The translations under genes were made by a program, and so were the position numbers. The notes beneath the pieces were generated by a model. That model was not told the origin of the DNA. It saw nothing but the letters and a program-made list of their open reading frames with translations, and searched no databases. Positions 1-8,613 of a DNA stretch of 64,000 nucleotides are shown here, piece by piece. The stretch's first letter is position 1. Every line of letters begins with the position of its first letter. The stretch is from Erythrobacteraceae bacterium Alg239-R51 (GTDB lineage Bacteria; Pseudomonadota; Alphaproteobacteria; Sphingomonadales; Sphingomonadaceae). The DNA is taken from NCBI GenBank assembly GCA_947331495.1, contig CAMZOI010000003.1, positions 87,031-151,030 of the forward strand. The letters run 5' to 3'.

Positions 1-22
1 TCGGGCGTCGGCGCCGGCCAGT

Positions 23-414
23 TTACGCCTGCGTTCTAAATGGTTCGGCCAACTGTGCGAGGTACGCATTAGGATAATCTTCGATGCCAGCGAGGCCGAT
101 CGCCCCGGCTTTGATATGCTCACTCGATCCAAAGCGCGCTGTACCAAGCAGAACATCCCAGAGCGTTAGAAACAGACCGAAATTGACGTCGCCGTCCGTT
201 TGGGACGCAAGGTGGTGGTGCCGATGGACAGGGGCGACGGCCCAGACATATGCCAGCGGCCCGACCCGCATCTCGACATTCGAATGCTGTAACTGGAGCT
301 GGATCAACACCGCAAAGGAAGCCACGGCAGCGACATCTAGAGGAATCCCCAATAGAAGCCATGGCAAGGCACCGGCGGAAACCTCGAAGAACTGGTGGAC
401 CGGATGCTTCAATA
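23..414 (-). pseudogene. Fatty acid hydroxylase / sterol desaturase family, 3' part (split by IS66)
   Basis: This is the C-terminal part of a membrane di-iron oxidoreductase of the fatty acid hydroxylase superfamily. The histidine cluster HRHHH followed by DVNFG, visible in this half, is the third metal-binding box of the family. The reading frame runs from a TAA at 23-25 up to the edge of an IS66-family element at 415. The 5' part lies at 3168-3641. Removing the element and one copy of the 8-bp duplication rejoins the halves in frame (158 + 128 codons, about 285 residues) and restores the uninterrupted stretch GFNGLLKHPVHQFF. The gene was therefore intact until the insertion and is now presumably inactive. 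Confidence 0.85.
407..414. repeat. Target site duplication of IS66 element, left copy
   Basis: The 8-bp sequence CTTCAATA lies directly outside the left end of the insertion element and is repeated exactly at 3168-3175 outside the right end. Eight base pairs is the usual target duplication of the IS66 family. Confidence 0.93.
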
Positions 415-434
415 GTACCCATCCGGTGAAGGCC
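415..434. repeat. IS66 left terminal inverted repeat
   Basis: Begins GTACCCATCCGGTGA and matches the inverted right end for 15 bases before the first mismatch, then resumes with GGCC. Confidence 0.85.
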
Positions 435-443
435 GCGGCAGTG

Positions 444-662
444 CTATATATCGTGGTCGGCGATGAGCGTTGTGAGGTTTTCGACGCCGTATTCGGTAAA
501 TGCCATCGCGCCGTCCGGACGATCAAGGCTGTACACCCAGATCAGCCCGTCTTCCGGGTCCATGCCCGACGCGAGTTCAGCAATCAGATCTTCTTCGACG
601 CTTAGATGACGCGCTACGAGTGCGATCGTGCTGACCGAATGGACCTTGTTAACGTGCGCCAT
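444..662 (-). CDS. Small accessory ORF of the IS66 element, unknown function
   Basis: A 72-residue protein encoded inside the element, downstream of tnpC. Its start codon overlaps the tnpC stop in the arrangement TGATG, which suggests translational coupling. The protein is acidic, contains the stretch VEEDLIAELASGMDPEDGL and has no recognisable catalytic motif or membrane segment. Some IS66 relatives carry a passenger ORF in this place. The reading frame stops just inside the left inverted repeat region. I do not recognise a function; regulation of transposition is one possibility, but nothing in the sequence shows it. Confidence 0.6.
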   Translation of the reverse strand: MAHVNKVHSVSTIALVARHLSVEEDLIAELASGMDPEDGLIWVYSLDRPDGAMAFTEYGVENLTTLIADHDI

Positions 663-2314
663 CAAGCTGCGATTCTGGCTCGCCCAGATTCCCAGTTCCA
701 GGGCAGTAGTTCGTCGATCCGGTGGGCAGGATGTCCGGCGATGCGCGCGAGGACATCGGCCAGCCACGCCTGCGGATCGACATCGTTGAGCCGGGCCGTC
801 TGGATCAGCGTGTAGAGCACGGCCGCGCGCTGTCCGCCGCGGTCGGAACCGCAGAACAGCCATGCCTTGCGGCCAAGCGGCACACAGCGCAGCGCCCGCT
901 CGGCAGCGTTGTTCGTGATGCAGATCCGGCCATCATCGAGGAACCGGGTGAAGGCACCCCAGCGCCGGAGCATATAGTTGATGGCCTTGGCCATATCATG
1001 GCTGCGCGACAGCTTCGCGAGCTGCGCGGTGAGCCAGGCGTGCAGGCCCGCCATCAGCGGCGCGCTGCGTTCCTGCCGGAGTGCAACACGCTCGCCTGGC
1101 GTTTTGCCGTTGATGCCGCGCTCGATCTCGAACAGGGCATCGAGGCGCTGCACGGCTTCTAGCGCGATCGGGTAGATCATGCCGTTGCGTCCGCCGCGGC
1201 TTCTCCTGCGCGCGGCTCCCTCGACATCGGCCAGCTCGAAGAATTTGCGCCGTGCATGCGCGAAGCAGCCCGCCTCGATCACGGGTGCTGGCTGACGACC
1301 GGGAGCGTAAAGCTCGTTGTAGCCGCCATAGGCATCGGCCTGCAGGATCCCTGCCCAGGACGCCAGATGCTCCCGTGGATGCTCACCGCGCCGATCGCGG
1401 GAATAGTGGAACAAGGCTGCTGGCGGATCGGAGCCGGCGAAGGGCCGGTCATCGCGCACATAAACCCACAGGCGCGCCGTATCGGTCTTGCCCTTCGCCA
1501 TGACCGGCACGGTCGTATCGTCGCCATGGATCCGGGCTGCATCCAGCACATGGGCTTCGATCCGCCGGTAGAGCGGCATGAGTGCGAAGGCGGCGGCACC
1601 GACCTGATCGGCCAGGGTCGAGGTGCTGAGCGCTACGCCTTCGCGGGCGAAGCGCTCGGCCTGCCGGTTGAGGGGCTGGTGCTGACCGTACTTCTCAAAA
1701 AGTAGCATGGCGAGGAAGCTGGGCCCGGCCCATCCGCGCGGCACGACATGGAACGGCGCCGGGGGCTGCGTAATCGTCTCGCAATCCCGGCAGGAGAACT
1801 TCTCACGCACCGTCCGGATCACCTTCCACTGGCGCGGGATCACTTCCAGCGTCTCGGTGATATCCTCTCCCAGCTTTGACAGACGCGCGCTGCCGCAGGA
1901 CGGGCACGAACAGGGCGCGGGGATGACGACGCGTTCGCGGGGCAGATGTTCGGGGAACGGCTTGCGGCTCGGGCGCTTGCGGTCGAACGCGGCAACCTCG
2001 CTCGTCTTCGCCGGAGCGGCTTCGGCAGCGCAATCATTCTCGCAGGCATCGGCCTCGAGATCTTCGAGCTGCAATTCCAACTGGTCGAGCAGACGTCGGC
2101 TGCGTTCGGCGCTGGCGCCATATTGCTCGCGACGCAGCCTGGCGATCTGCAGCTTGAGGTGCGCGATCAGCGCCTCGATCGCGCTCTCGCGGGCCCTGGC
2201 CTTGGCAAGGCGTGCCTCGGCATCATCGGCGCGTGAGAGCGCGGCGGCCAGCAGCGCCTTGAGCGCTTCGACGTCGTCCGGCAGGGGCGATGCGGCCGTG
2301 TCCATAAGGGGCAT
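662..2314 (-). CDS. tnpC: IS66 family transposase TnpC (DDE transposase)
   Basis: The main transposase, about 550 residues. The N-terminus (roughly residues 15-70) is a long charged helix typical of the leucine-zipper region of IS66 TnpC. A zinc-finger-like region follows (CSCPSCG, then CRDCE), and then the DDE catalytic part, where IHGDDTTVPV and LQADAYGGYN hold the first acidic residues and NNAAERALR holds the final glutamate. I start the gene at the ATG at 2314; another ATG lies nine bases downstream. A longer frame upstream overlaps tnpB and is unlikely to be translated. It sits 64 bases after the tnpB stop. Confidence 0.92.
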   Translation of the reverse strand: MPLMDTAASPLPDDVEALKALLAAALSRADDAEARLAKARARESAIEALIAHLKLQIARLRREQYGASAERSRRLLDQLELQLEDLEADACENDCAAEAAPAKTSEVAAFDRKRPSRKPFPEHLPRERVVIPAPCSCPSCGSARLSKLGEDITETLEVIPRQWKVIRTVREKFSCRDCETITQPPAPFHVVPRGWAGPSFLAMLLFEKYGQHQPLNRQAERFAREGVALSTSTLADQVGAAAFALMPLYRRIEAHVLDAARIHGDDTTVPVMAKGKTDTARLWVYVRDDRPFAGSDPPAALFHYSRDRRGEHPREHLASWAGILQADAYGGYNELYAPGRQPAPVIEAGCFAHARRKFFELADVEGAARRRSRGGRNGMIYPIALEAVQRLDALFEIERGINGKTPGERVALRQERSAPLMAGLHAWLTAQLAKLSRSHDMAKAINYMLRRWGAFTRFLDDGRICITNNAAERALRCVPLGRKAWLFCGSDRGGQRAAVLYTLIQTARLNDVDPQAWLADVLARIAGHPAHRIDELLPWNWESGRARIAA

Positions 2315-2378
2315 GGAATCACAGATCGGCCTTCGGTCAAAGCCCAAAATGCGCCAGCCAACGAAGAAAATGCAGCCC

Positions 2379-2720
2379 CTATCCGGCGCTCTGCGGACGC
2401 CATGAATATTGCGGGTTACGCCAGTCGATCCCCTCCAGCAGGCAGGACAATTGGGCATTGGTCAGCGAGACGATGCCCTCTCTCGCCGAGGGCCAGACGA
2501 AGCGACCCTTCTCGAGCCGTTTGGCATAAAGCGACATGCCGATGCCGTCGTGCCAGATGATCTTGACCAGCGATCCCGTCCGCCCTCGGAACACGAACAG
2601 GTCGCCGCCATGTGGATCGCGCTTCAGGCCCTGCTGAACCTGCAAGGCCAACCCCTGCATGCCCTTGCGCATGTCCGTGTGGCCCATCGCGATCCAGACC
2701 CTCGCGCCCGATGGGATCAT
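2379..2720 (-). CDS. tnpB: IS66 family accessory protein TnpB
   Basis: A 113-residue protein of the IS66 Orf2 family, recognised by the segments VWIAMGHTDMRKGMQGLAL, GDLFVFRGRTGSLVKIIWHD and GRFVWP. Its ATG at 2720 overlaps the tnpA stop as ATGA, so the two are probably translationally coupled; a longer upstream frame only shadows tnpA. TnpB is needed for IS66 transposition, but its biochemical role is not established. Confidence 0.92.
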   Translation of the reverse strand: MIPSGARVWIAMGHTDMRKGMQGLALQVQQGLKRDPHGGDLFVFRGRTGSLVKIIWHDGIGMSLYAKRLEKGRFVWPSAREGIVSLTNAQLSCLLEGIDWRNPQYSWRPQSAG

Positions 2721-3082
2721 CGCAGCGCCTTCAAGGTCGCCGAAACCAGTGCGGCAGGCGCATTCGACGAAATGCGCACGCACCGACCATTGCCAAGATC
2801 GACCGTGACCGCGGCACACGGATCGTGATCGGCAGGCTGCTCATCATCGGCGAGCACGGCCTGGGCGAAATTTATCTCCGGTACCGGCAAGGACGCAGCC
2901 GCCGACTGTTCGCGCAACTTGCGACGCCATGTGTAGATCAGGCTGGTCGAAACGTCGCGCCGCCGCGATACATCGGCAACGCAGGCGCCCGGCGCAAAGG
3001 CCTCGGCGAGGATCTCAATCCGCTCCTCCTCGCTCCAACGCCGACGACGCTCCGGCCCCGTCATCACCGTGATCTGACCCAT
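2717..3082 (-). CDS. tnpA: IS66 family TnpA, helix-turn-helix protein
   Basis: A 121-residue protein with an N-terminal helix-turn-helix of the transposase-8/IS3 type (RRRRWSEEERIEILAEAF, then VADVSRRRDVSTSLIYTWRR). It is probably the DNA-binding accessory protein of the element. It is the first gene of the element and begins about 85 bases inside the right inverted repeat. Confidence 0.92.
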   Translation of the reverse strand: MGQITVMTGPERRRRWSEEERIEILAEAFAPGACVADVSRRRDVSTSLIYTWRRKLREQSAAASLPVPEINFAQAVLADDEQPADHDPCAAVTVDLGNGRCVRISSNAPAALVSATLKALR

Positions 3083-3147
3083 GCTCCGCTCCTAAGCTCG
3101 CTCATACGAGCGCTCTTAAGACCGGTCGTTCACTCGCCGGACAAGGC

Positions 3148-3167
3148 GGGCCTCACCGGATGGGTAC
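3148..3167. repeat. IS66 right terminal inverted repeat
   Basis: The reverse complement begins GTACCCATCCGGTGA, the same as the left end at 415. Confidence 0.85.
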
Positions 3168-3175
3168 CTTCAATA
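3168..3175. repeat. Target site duplication of IS66 element, right copy
   Basis: CTTCAATA, identical to 407-414. Confidence 0.93.
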
Positions 3176-3641
3176 GCCCGTTGAAGCCGTACATGTGGCG
3201 TACCGAATGATGCACGGCATGAAAACGCCAGAGAAACGAAACCCTGTGACTGGCGAAATGGGCAAGGGTTATCCCTAGGTCGAGAAGCACGATCGCGATG
3301 GCCGCATCAGCCCATAAGGGCAGCGTCGTTGGCCAGGCTGATTCCCAAGGGACAAGGCTTGCGATGAGCGGAAGAAGCAGCACCATAGCCACAAGAGACC
3401 CTTCGTTTACAAGGGCATGCAAAACGTCCCGCCCGCCATCCCCATGGCTCGAATTCCACTGATTTTCGAAAGGCGCGATATGCTCGGCGGCAAGTGAGGT
3501 CCCGATCGCAGCGATGACCAGAACTAACAGCCAGGCCGGCGAACTATCCGAGGACACGATCGCCGTAGCGCCCCCGACAAAACCAAAAAAATAGAGTGGG
3601 GCATAGAGATAACGAAAAACGACCACTGGAGCCTCCATCAA
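3168..3641 (-). pseudogene. Fatty acid hydroxylase / sterol desaturase family, 5' part (split by IS66)
   Basis: N-terminal part of the interrupted di-iron membrane oxidoreductase. Several hydrophobic segments are followed by the first two histidine boxes of the family, HFASH and FHAVHHS, which bind the di-iron centre together with the HRHHH box on the other fragment. The frame reaches GFNGLLK and then runs into the IS66 right end at 3167. The start is the ATG at 3641 or the next codon, also ATG. It lies 57 bases after an AraC regulator gene and a P450 gene on the same strand, so this was probably a three-gene lipid-oxidation unit. Confidence 0.87.
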
Positions 3642-3698
3642 ACGATGGATCCATTTACGCTCCCGTCGCCCACCGGTCTTGAACGTTTCGGTGGTGTT

Positions 3699-4502
3699 TT
3701 AACGCACGATGGTAATCGCGATTTTTGCAAGACCCAGTGATGGCGTCACGCCGAACCATTCGACCAAACGACGGGTAAAGTGCGCTTGATCGGAAAACCC
3801 ACCCGCGGCCGCTGCGGCAGCGACACTATGAGATTGGTCGAAGCTCTCGATGGCACGCTGAACCTGTAACCATTGCAGGAGCTTGGTTGTCGGCACTCCA
3901 AAATCCCGAACCGCAATTTCCCGCATCCGCGTGGTCGAAACACCGACGGCTTTGGCCAATTCCGAAGGTGTCGCCCCGGGTTCGATCCGTTGCAGCGTAG
4001 AGCGGAGGCGCGGGTCGATTTGGCTCGAACCCTTCCGGTTCAAAAAGCCTTCCATCCATTTGCGTGCCTCGTTCCCAGATCCAACCAGAGCCAATGCATT
4101 CGCTTCAGCGGTCGAAAGCCGTTCCAGTCCAACACTCTTGTTGAGGTCACGGGTTCCCATGAAAAACGGATCGACATACAGATTTCGCAGGATGGCACCG
4201 GATGGCGTCAAGCGGTGAACCGTGGTGGCAGGGATGAGAACAGCTTCACCGGGCGACAAGCGAAGATCTCGGTCAGCGTTAATGCTGCAAGAGTCGACCA
4301 GCGAAAGACTGATCTGGTGTGCCAGATGACTGTGCGGACGGTTCTCTCCTGTTTGGGCGTCGAGAAGTGCCCAGCCAAATCCGAGCATCATGTTGCCCTC
4401 CCATGAGGCGTCGGTGCTTCTCAAAGAGCGATTTCGTCTTAGCTGCTGTGCAATCGGACGTTCCTTTCTGAGAGATCTCAACGCGTTCCCGGCTCTCCTC
4501 AA
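3699..4502 (-). CDS. AraC family transcriptional regulator
   Basis: A 267-residue regulator. The N-terminal half looks like a cupin sensing domain (RPHSHLAHQISLSL, LSPGEAVLIPATTVHRL). The C-terminal half carries the double helix-turn-helix of the AraC family: ELAKAVGVSTTRMREIAVRDFGV, then SVAAAAAAGGFSDQAHFTRR with F-x-V-TPS. Its start overlaps the stop of the upstream P450 gene as ATGA, so it is co-transcribed with it and may control the P450/hydroxylase unit. The inducer is unknown. An internal start at MMLGFGW is possible but would remove part of the N-terminus. Confidence 0.87.
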   Translation of the reverse strand: MRRAGNALRSLRKERPIAQQLRRNRSLRSTDASWEGNMMLGFGWALLDAQTGENRPHSHLAHQISLSLVDSCSINADRDLRLSPGEAVLIPATTVHRLTPSGAILRNLYVDPFFMGTRDLNKSVGLERLSTAEANALALVGSGNEARKWMEGFLNRKGSSQIDPRLRSTLQRIEPGATPSELAKAVGVSTTRMREIAVRDFGVPTTKLLQWLQVQRAIESFDQSHSVAAAAAAGGFSDQAHFTRRLVEWFGVTPSLGLAKIAITIVR

Positions 4503-5785
4503 GTCTCTTTCAAAGACCGCTCACTGCGCCGGATATCCTCGAGAATGATCTTGCTGCCTGGCAGCGCCGGCATCCGGGAACGATCGATGCGCAGATCCTG
4601 CGCGGGAAGCCGATATTCCATTTCGCAAAGAAGCATTCGCAACGAGCGCTCCATCACTTCGAGCACGACTGTCTCACCGGGGCAGCGATGATTTTTCGAG
4701 ACATCGCCGCCGCCCTGAGGGATTAATGCGAACGCGGAAAAGTCTTCCTTGCGAAAGCGATCCGGATTGACGATTTCCGGCTCGTTCCAGAGATGAGGAT
4801 CAGTGTTGGTTGCGTGTAAGTCGAGCAGGAAACGTCGGCCGGCGGGAAAACGGACATTTCGCCAGCGAAAGTCCTTTCGGCTCCTGGCAGCGACCGCAGG
4901 GAAGAACGGATAGAACCGGCGCACTTCCTGCACGAAACGGCCTAACTCAGAGCGATCGGATGCAGGGGTCGGAGCCACATCGGGAAATGAATGGAGAGCA
5001 TGCGCCAGGAGAGTGATATAGACAGACGTAGCGACGGTTGGGCGCAGAACGTTCAGCAGTTCGACGGCAGCGATCCTGGGACTTAGCAGCGCACCATCCT
5101 CATCCCGGTGCGCAGCAATCACAGCCAGCGCCGATTCAGCGGGTGGGACCAGACGGCGGTCACGCGCATCCTTGATGACGCGAGCAAGCCACGCTTCGGA
5201 ACGGCTGCGAGCGCGCCGGGCCCGAAAATGGCCCAAGCCGAGCGCGGCCGCGCGGTCGAAGAGTAGAACAAGGTCGCGAGTTCGCTTGATGCGCTCTTCA
5301 GCCGGTAGTGGCACACCGGCCCAGTCGCACACTGCTTCGGCCAATATGGGATGCAGCGCTTCGTAGAAGATTACCTGCGATTCCCGGGTCCATGCCGGGA
5401 GCTGGGCCAACCACATTTTCTCGAATTTCTCTCCCAGAGCCTCGACACGCTCTTGCGTCAGCAACGACACGAACATTTCCTTGCGCCGCAGATGCCGCTC
5501 GCCATCCAGACCCTGGACTCCGCCCTTGCCAGTCAAAGTCGCCCGAACCGGTTCCGGCATCGCGCCGTCGCGCGACATTCGCGCTTTATCGTAGAACATC
5601 TCGGCCGCAGCTTCGCCGCGCAGGCACACAGTCCGCCGGAGCAACAGGCGGGTTTCGAACATATTGCCACCGGTTCGCGAGCAGACCGTGTTTACGAAGT
5701 CATAGGGCCGCCTCAGGAAATGGAGTGTGCTGTCGAAGGGCCCTCGCGGTATGAGTTCTTCGCTCTGTTTTATGGAACGTTTCAT
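4499..5785 (-). CDS. Cytochrome P450, CYP152-like fatty acid peroxygenase
   Basis: A P450 of 428 residues. The haem-ligand loop FALIPQGGG...HRCPGE puts the thiolate cysteine at residue 368. LRPTVA puts an Arg-Pro pair at 248-249, where CYP152 enzymes such as P450-BSbeta use Arg242-Pro243 to bind the fatty acid carboxylate. VQEVRRFYPF is another family hallmark. CYP152 enzymes use hydrogen peroxide to hydroxylate or decarboxylate fatty acids without a reductase; that this one does so is inference. I chose the ATG at 5785, which follows GAGGA, instead of the in-frame ATG 20 codons upstream. The gene overlaps araC by ATGA, and a peroxiredoxin gene lies 120 bases upstream on the same strand. Confidence 0.88.
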   Translation of the reverse strand: MKRSIKQSEELIPRGPFDSTLHFLRRPYDFVNTVCSRTGGNMFETRLLLRRTVCLRGEAAAEMFYDKARMSRDGAMPEPVRATLTGKGGVQGLDGERHLRRKEMFVSLLTQERVEALGEKFEKMWLAQLPAWTRESQVIFYEALHPILAEAVCDWAGVPLPAEERIKRTRDLVLLFDRAAALGLGHFRARRARSRSEAWLARVIKDARDRRLVPPAESALAVIAAHRDEDGALLSPRIAAVELLNVLRPTVATSVYITLLAHALHSFPDVAPTPASDRSELGRFVQEVRRFYPFFPAVAARSRKDFRWRNVRFPAGRRFLLDLHATNTDPHLWNEPEIVNPDRFRKEDFSAFALIPQGGGDVSKNHRCPGETVVLEVMERSLRMLLCEMEYRLPAQDLRIDRSRMPALPGSKIILEDIRRSERSLKET

Positions 5786-5904
5786 AGACCAATACCGTCC
5801 TCTCGATTTGGCATATCGGTGCCGAGCCAGGCACGGCAAAACCAACCGGCGCGCTTTTGATTATGCTCCCGCCGATAAGTCTCGCATTGCCCCTTATGCT
5901 GCGA

Positions 5905-6540
5905 TCAATCCTGCGGCTGCGGTGTGACGCGCAGATAAGGTTTTACCGTCTCCCAGCCTTTGGGGAATTTCTCACGCGCTTCTTCATCGCTGAGCGAAGG
6001 CACGATGATGACGTCCTCGCCCTGCTGCCAGTTCACAGGTGTGGCCACGCTGTGGTCCGCCGTCAGTTGCAGCGAATCGATAATCCGCAAGATCTCTTCG
6101 AAATTTCGTCCCGTGCTCGCGGGATAAGTGAGCGTAAGTTTCACTTTCTTATCGGGACCGATGATGAACACCGAGCGGACGGTGAATGAATCATCAGCCT
6201 GCGGATGGATCATTCCATAGAGATCAGCGATTTCACGATCCGGGTCCGCGACCAGCGGAAAGTTGAGAGCATGACCCTGGGTTTCGGCAATGTCGCCCGC
6301 CCAAGCTCGATGATCTTCGAGCGGATCGACGCTGAGACCGATCACTTTGACGCCGCGTTTGTCGAATTCAGGCTTGAGGCGGGCAACCTCACCAAGTTCC
6401 GTCGTGCAAACAGGAGTGAAATCCGCAGGGTGCGAGAACAGCACCGCCCAGTCGTCACCCATCCATTCATGGAATTTGAGCGTGCCATCGGTTGTGTCGG
6501 CCTCGAAATCGGGTGCGGTGTCGCCAAGTTGAAGTGTCAT
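5905..6540 (-). CDS. 1-Cys peroxiredoxin (Prx6 type)
   Basis: A cytoplasmic thiol peroxidase of 211 residues, the usual length of the Prx6 group. The peroxidatic cysteine is C45 in DFTPVCTTE. The long C-terminal domain (TPVNWQQGEDVIIVPSLSDEEA...KPYLRVTPQP) is typical of 1-Cys Prx6 enzymes and no obvious resolving cysteine is seen. An AGGAG site lies just before the ATG. It precedes the P450 gene on the same strand and might tune peroxide near a peroxide-using P450, but no sequence feature proves co-transcription. Confidence 0.93.
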   Translation of the reverse strand: MTLQLGDTAPDFEADTTDGTLKFHEWMGDDWAVLFSHPADFTPVCTTELGEVARLKPEFDKRGVKVIGLSVDPLEDHRAWAGDIAETQGHALNFPLVADPDREIADLYGMIHPQADDSFTVRSVFIIGPDKKVKLTLTYPASTGRNFEEILRIIDSLQLTADHSVATPVNWQQGEDVIIVPSLSDEEAREKFPKGWETVKPYLRVTPQPQD

Positions 6541-6733
6541 TGAAAATCTCCTGTGGTGAGCGCTAAAGCAACGCAGCTACACGTACAGATGGGTGCTACA
6601 GTTGCTGTAGGTGCAACCGAGATCGCGACCAAGCGGCGTTCAGACGCGATAGACGGCATCGCCAGCGTGCTGGTGTGGCGACCTTCCGCGCTATGCGGAA
6701 GCGTTCGTCTTTTCTCATTGCGTCCGGTCTTAA

Positions 6734-7213
6734 TCAGCTCGTATTCGCGCTGGTTTCAGGCTGGTCTTCGCCCACCAGGATCAAAAGCCCCAGTCCCGCT
6801 ACGATCGCGACGTCGGCCAGATTGAATGATGGCCAATGAAAATTGTCCCAGTACAAATCGATAAAGTCCCTGACGGCGCCAAACATCAGCCTGTCTGCAA
6901 CGTTGCCGAGCGCTCCGCCAATCGCCAAGCTCAAGCCGAGCGCATGGATGGGGGATCGGGTTCTCATCAGCCAAATCCCGAGCATGCCCGAAAGCAGAAC
7001 GCCGATCGCGATAAGGATCACGGGGGCTGCTCCACCGGCCAGTCCGAAAGCCACGCCGTTATTGGCGATGGCGACTAGATTGAAGCCCGGGAACACTGCG
7101 ATCACGTTACCCGAACCAACCAAAGAATGCGCCCAGGTTTTCGACAATTGGTCGAGGCCGAAGCTAACCAGAATCAAAACGGGCGCAAGCCGTTTCGCCG
7201 CGCTCAAGGTCAT
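6734..7213 (-). CDS. lspA: Lipoprotein signal peptidase (signal peptidase II)
   Basis: A 159-residue inner-membrane aspartyl protease that removes lipoprotein signal peptides. Four membrane segments are predicted. Both catalytic aspartates are visible, in GALGNVADRL and FNLADVAI, and the NNGVAFG motif is present. The ATG at 7213 overlaps the stop of the upstream aldehyde dehydrogenase gene as ATGA, so it is the last gene of a long operon. In the Cupriavidus lead-resistance operon pbr, an LspA homologue (PbrC) matures PbrB. Here no PbrB-like gene is nearby, so the substrate is open. It is likely an accessory copy alongside a chromosomal lspA. Confidence 0.92.
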   Translation of the reverse strand: MTLSAAKRLAPVLILVSFGLDQLSKTWAHSLVGSGNVIAVFPGFNLVAIANNGVAFGLAGGAAPVILIAIGVLLSGMLGIWLMRTRSPIHALGLSLAIGGALGNVADRLMFGAVRDFIDLYWDNFHWPSFNLADVAIVAGLGLLILVGEDQPETSANTS

Positions 7214-8613
7214 CGGACGCTGGATGGTGCATTCACGACCACCATCTTTTCTTCGCTCATATCGACCATCGTATAACCTATACCGCCTGTTCCGAGACCC
7301 GACTGACGACGTCCTGCGAACGGCATCCAGTCGACGCGAAATGCGGTATGATCGTTGACCATTACGGCTGACGCGGCCAGCGTTTCGACGCAGTAATCGG
7401 CCCAGGACATTCGGTCGGAAAACACAGCCGCCTGAAAGGCGTAGGGAAGCGCGTTCGCTTGGCCGATCGCAGCATCGACGTCGTCGTATCCGTAAATGCA
7501 GACCACAGGGCCAAACACTTCCTTCTGCGATACATCGGCGTCGCACGGCGGATCGACAAGGACCGTGGGCTGGTAAAGGGTGGAACCCATGCGCTTACCC
7601 CCTGCGGCGAGCCTGGCGCCGCCCTGAACGGCTGCATCGACCCAGGATGCGACGCGGTCGACTTCGGCAGGACGAATGAGCGGACCGCATTGGGTTTCCG
7701 CTTTGGTCGGATCGCCCACAGTCAGCGCTTCTGCTCCCTCAGCGAGCTCGGCAGCGAAGTCCGGCAGTTCGGCGCGCGGAACGAACACGCGCTGCACCGA
7801 GACGCAGACTTGTCCAGAATGATAAAAGCCGCCTTTCAGGAGAGGAGGAATTACCTTGCCGCTTGCGACGCCCTCATCGACGAGGACCGGAGCCGCGCCA
7901 CCGTGTTCCAGTGCCAGGCGGGTGCCCGGCGCCAGTTTGGAGCGGAGCATCCAGCCAACTCTGGCCGAACCGATGAAGGAGAAAAATGCCGTCCGCGAAT
8001 CGATGACCATTTGTTCGGCGACATCGTTCGAACATGGCACAAAGCGGCACCAGCGTTCATCGAGTCCGGCTTCATAAAGGATTTCGACGAAGCTCTTGCA
8101 GGAAAGGGGCGTGTCCTTGGCCGGTTTCACCAGAACAGGGCATCCGCTTGCGACTGCCGGTCCCACCTGATGGGCGATCAGGTTCAGAGGATGATTGAAA
8201 GCGGAGATCGCCACGACCGGCCCAATCGGCTCACGGAAGGTATAGGCTTTGCGTCCTGCCCCCGCCTGCGTCAGGTCCATCGGGATTTCGCGCCCGCCGC
8301 TGGCGAACAATTCGTGTATGCACAATTCGACGCTCTGAATGGCGCGACTGGTTTCCACGCGCGCGTCGACGATGGGTTTACCGCCCTCGAGCGCAATCTG
8401 CATTGCCAGTGTCTCCGCGCGCTCGCGCATCAGCCCGATGGCGCGCTGCAGGATGGCGATGCGTTCATGCGCGGGGAGCCGCGCTTGTCGGTCTTCGTGC
8501 AGCGCGCGCGCCTCGTCGAGCCAACGATCGACTTGCGGCCAGTCGACCAGCTCAACGCTGCCAATGCATTCCTGGTCGTAGGGATTGAGGACCTGCCACG
8601 TCATTGGGGACAC
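7210..8613 (-). CDS. NAD(P)-dependent aldehyde dehydrogenase
   Basis: A 467-residue member of the aldehyde dehydrogenase superfamily, which oxidises an aldehyde to the acid. Visible features are the substrate/cofactor segment AFNHPLNLIAHQVGPA, the nucleotide-binding FIGSARVGW, the general base E236 in LEHGG and the catalytic C270 in SGQVCVSVQR. The Glu-Cys spacing of 34 is the family norm. It overlaps the preceding acetolactate-synthase-like gene by 13 bases and the following lspA by 4, so the three are tightly coupled. The substrate cannot be read from the sequence; the product of the neighbouring thiamine-diphosphate enzyme is the natural suspect. Confidence 0.9.
   Translation of the reverse strand: MSPMTWQVLNPYDQECIGSVELVDWPQVDRWLDEARALHEDRQARLPAHERIAILQRAIGLMRERAETLAMQIALEGGKPIVDARVETSRAIQSVELCIHELFASGGREIPMDLTQAGAGRKAYTFREPIGPVVAISAFNHPLNLIAHQVGPAVASGCPVLVKPAKDTPLSCKSFVEILYEAGLDERWCRFVPCSNDVAEQMVIDSRTAFFSFIGSARVGWMLRSKLAPGTRLALEHGGAAPVLVDEGVASGKVIPPLLKGGFYHSGQVCVSVQRVFVPRAELPDFAAELAEGAEALTVGDPTKAETQCGPLIRPAEVDRVASWVDAAVQGGARLAAGGKRMGSTLYQPTVLVDPPCDADVSQKEVFGPVVCIYGYDDVDAAIGQANALPYAFQAAVFSDRMSWADYCVETLAASAVMVNDHTAFRVDWMPFAGRRQSGLGTGGIGYTMVDMSEEKMVVVNAPSSVR

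Larger units (their letters stand above)
415..3167 (-). mobile_element. Complete IS66-family insertion sequence, 2753 bp
   Basis: The element carries the three IS66 genes in the order tnpA, tnpB, tnpC on the minus strand, plus a small fourth ORF. Its ends are imperfect inverted repeats that both begin GTACCCATCCGGTGA, and an 8-bp duplication flanks it. Length, gene content and duplication size all fit the IS66 family. No frameshift or internal stop is visible in the transposition genes, so it may still be active. It interrupts a fatty acid hydroxylase/sterol desaturase gene. Confidence 0.93.

Noticed and set aside
6683..6701. Hairpin CTTCCGC-gctat-GCGGAAG followed by T-rich bases on the plus strand
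   Set aside because: There is no plus-strand gene before it, and for lspA on the minus strand no T-run follows; seven base pairs alone are not enough.
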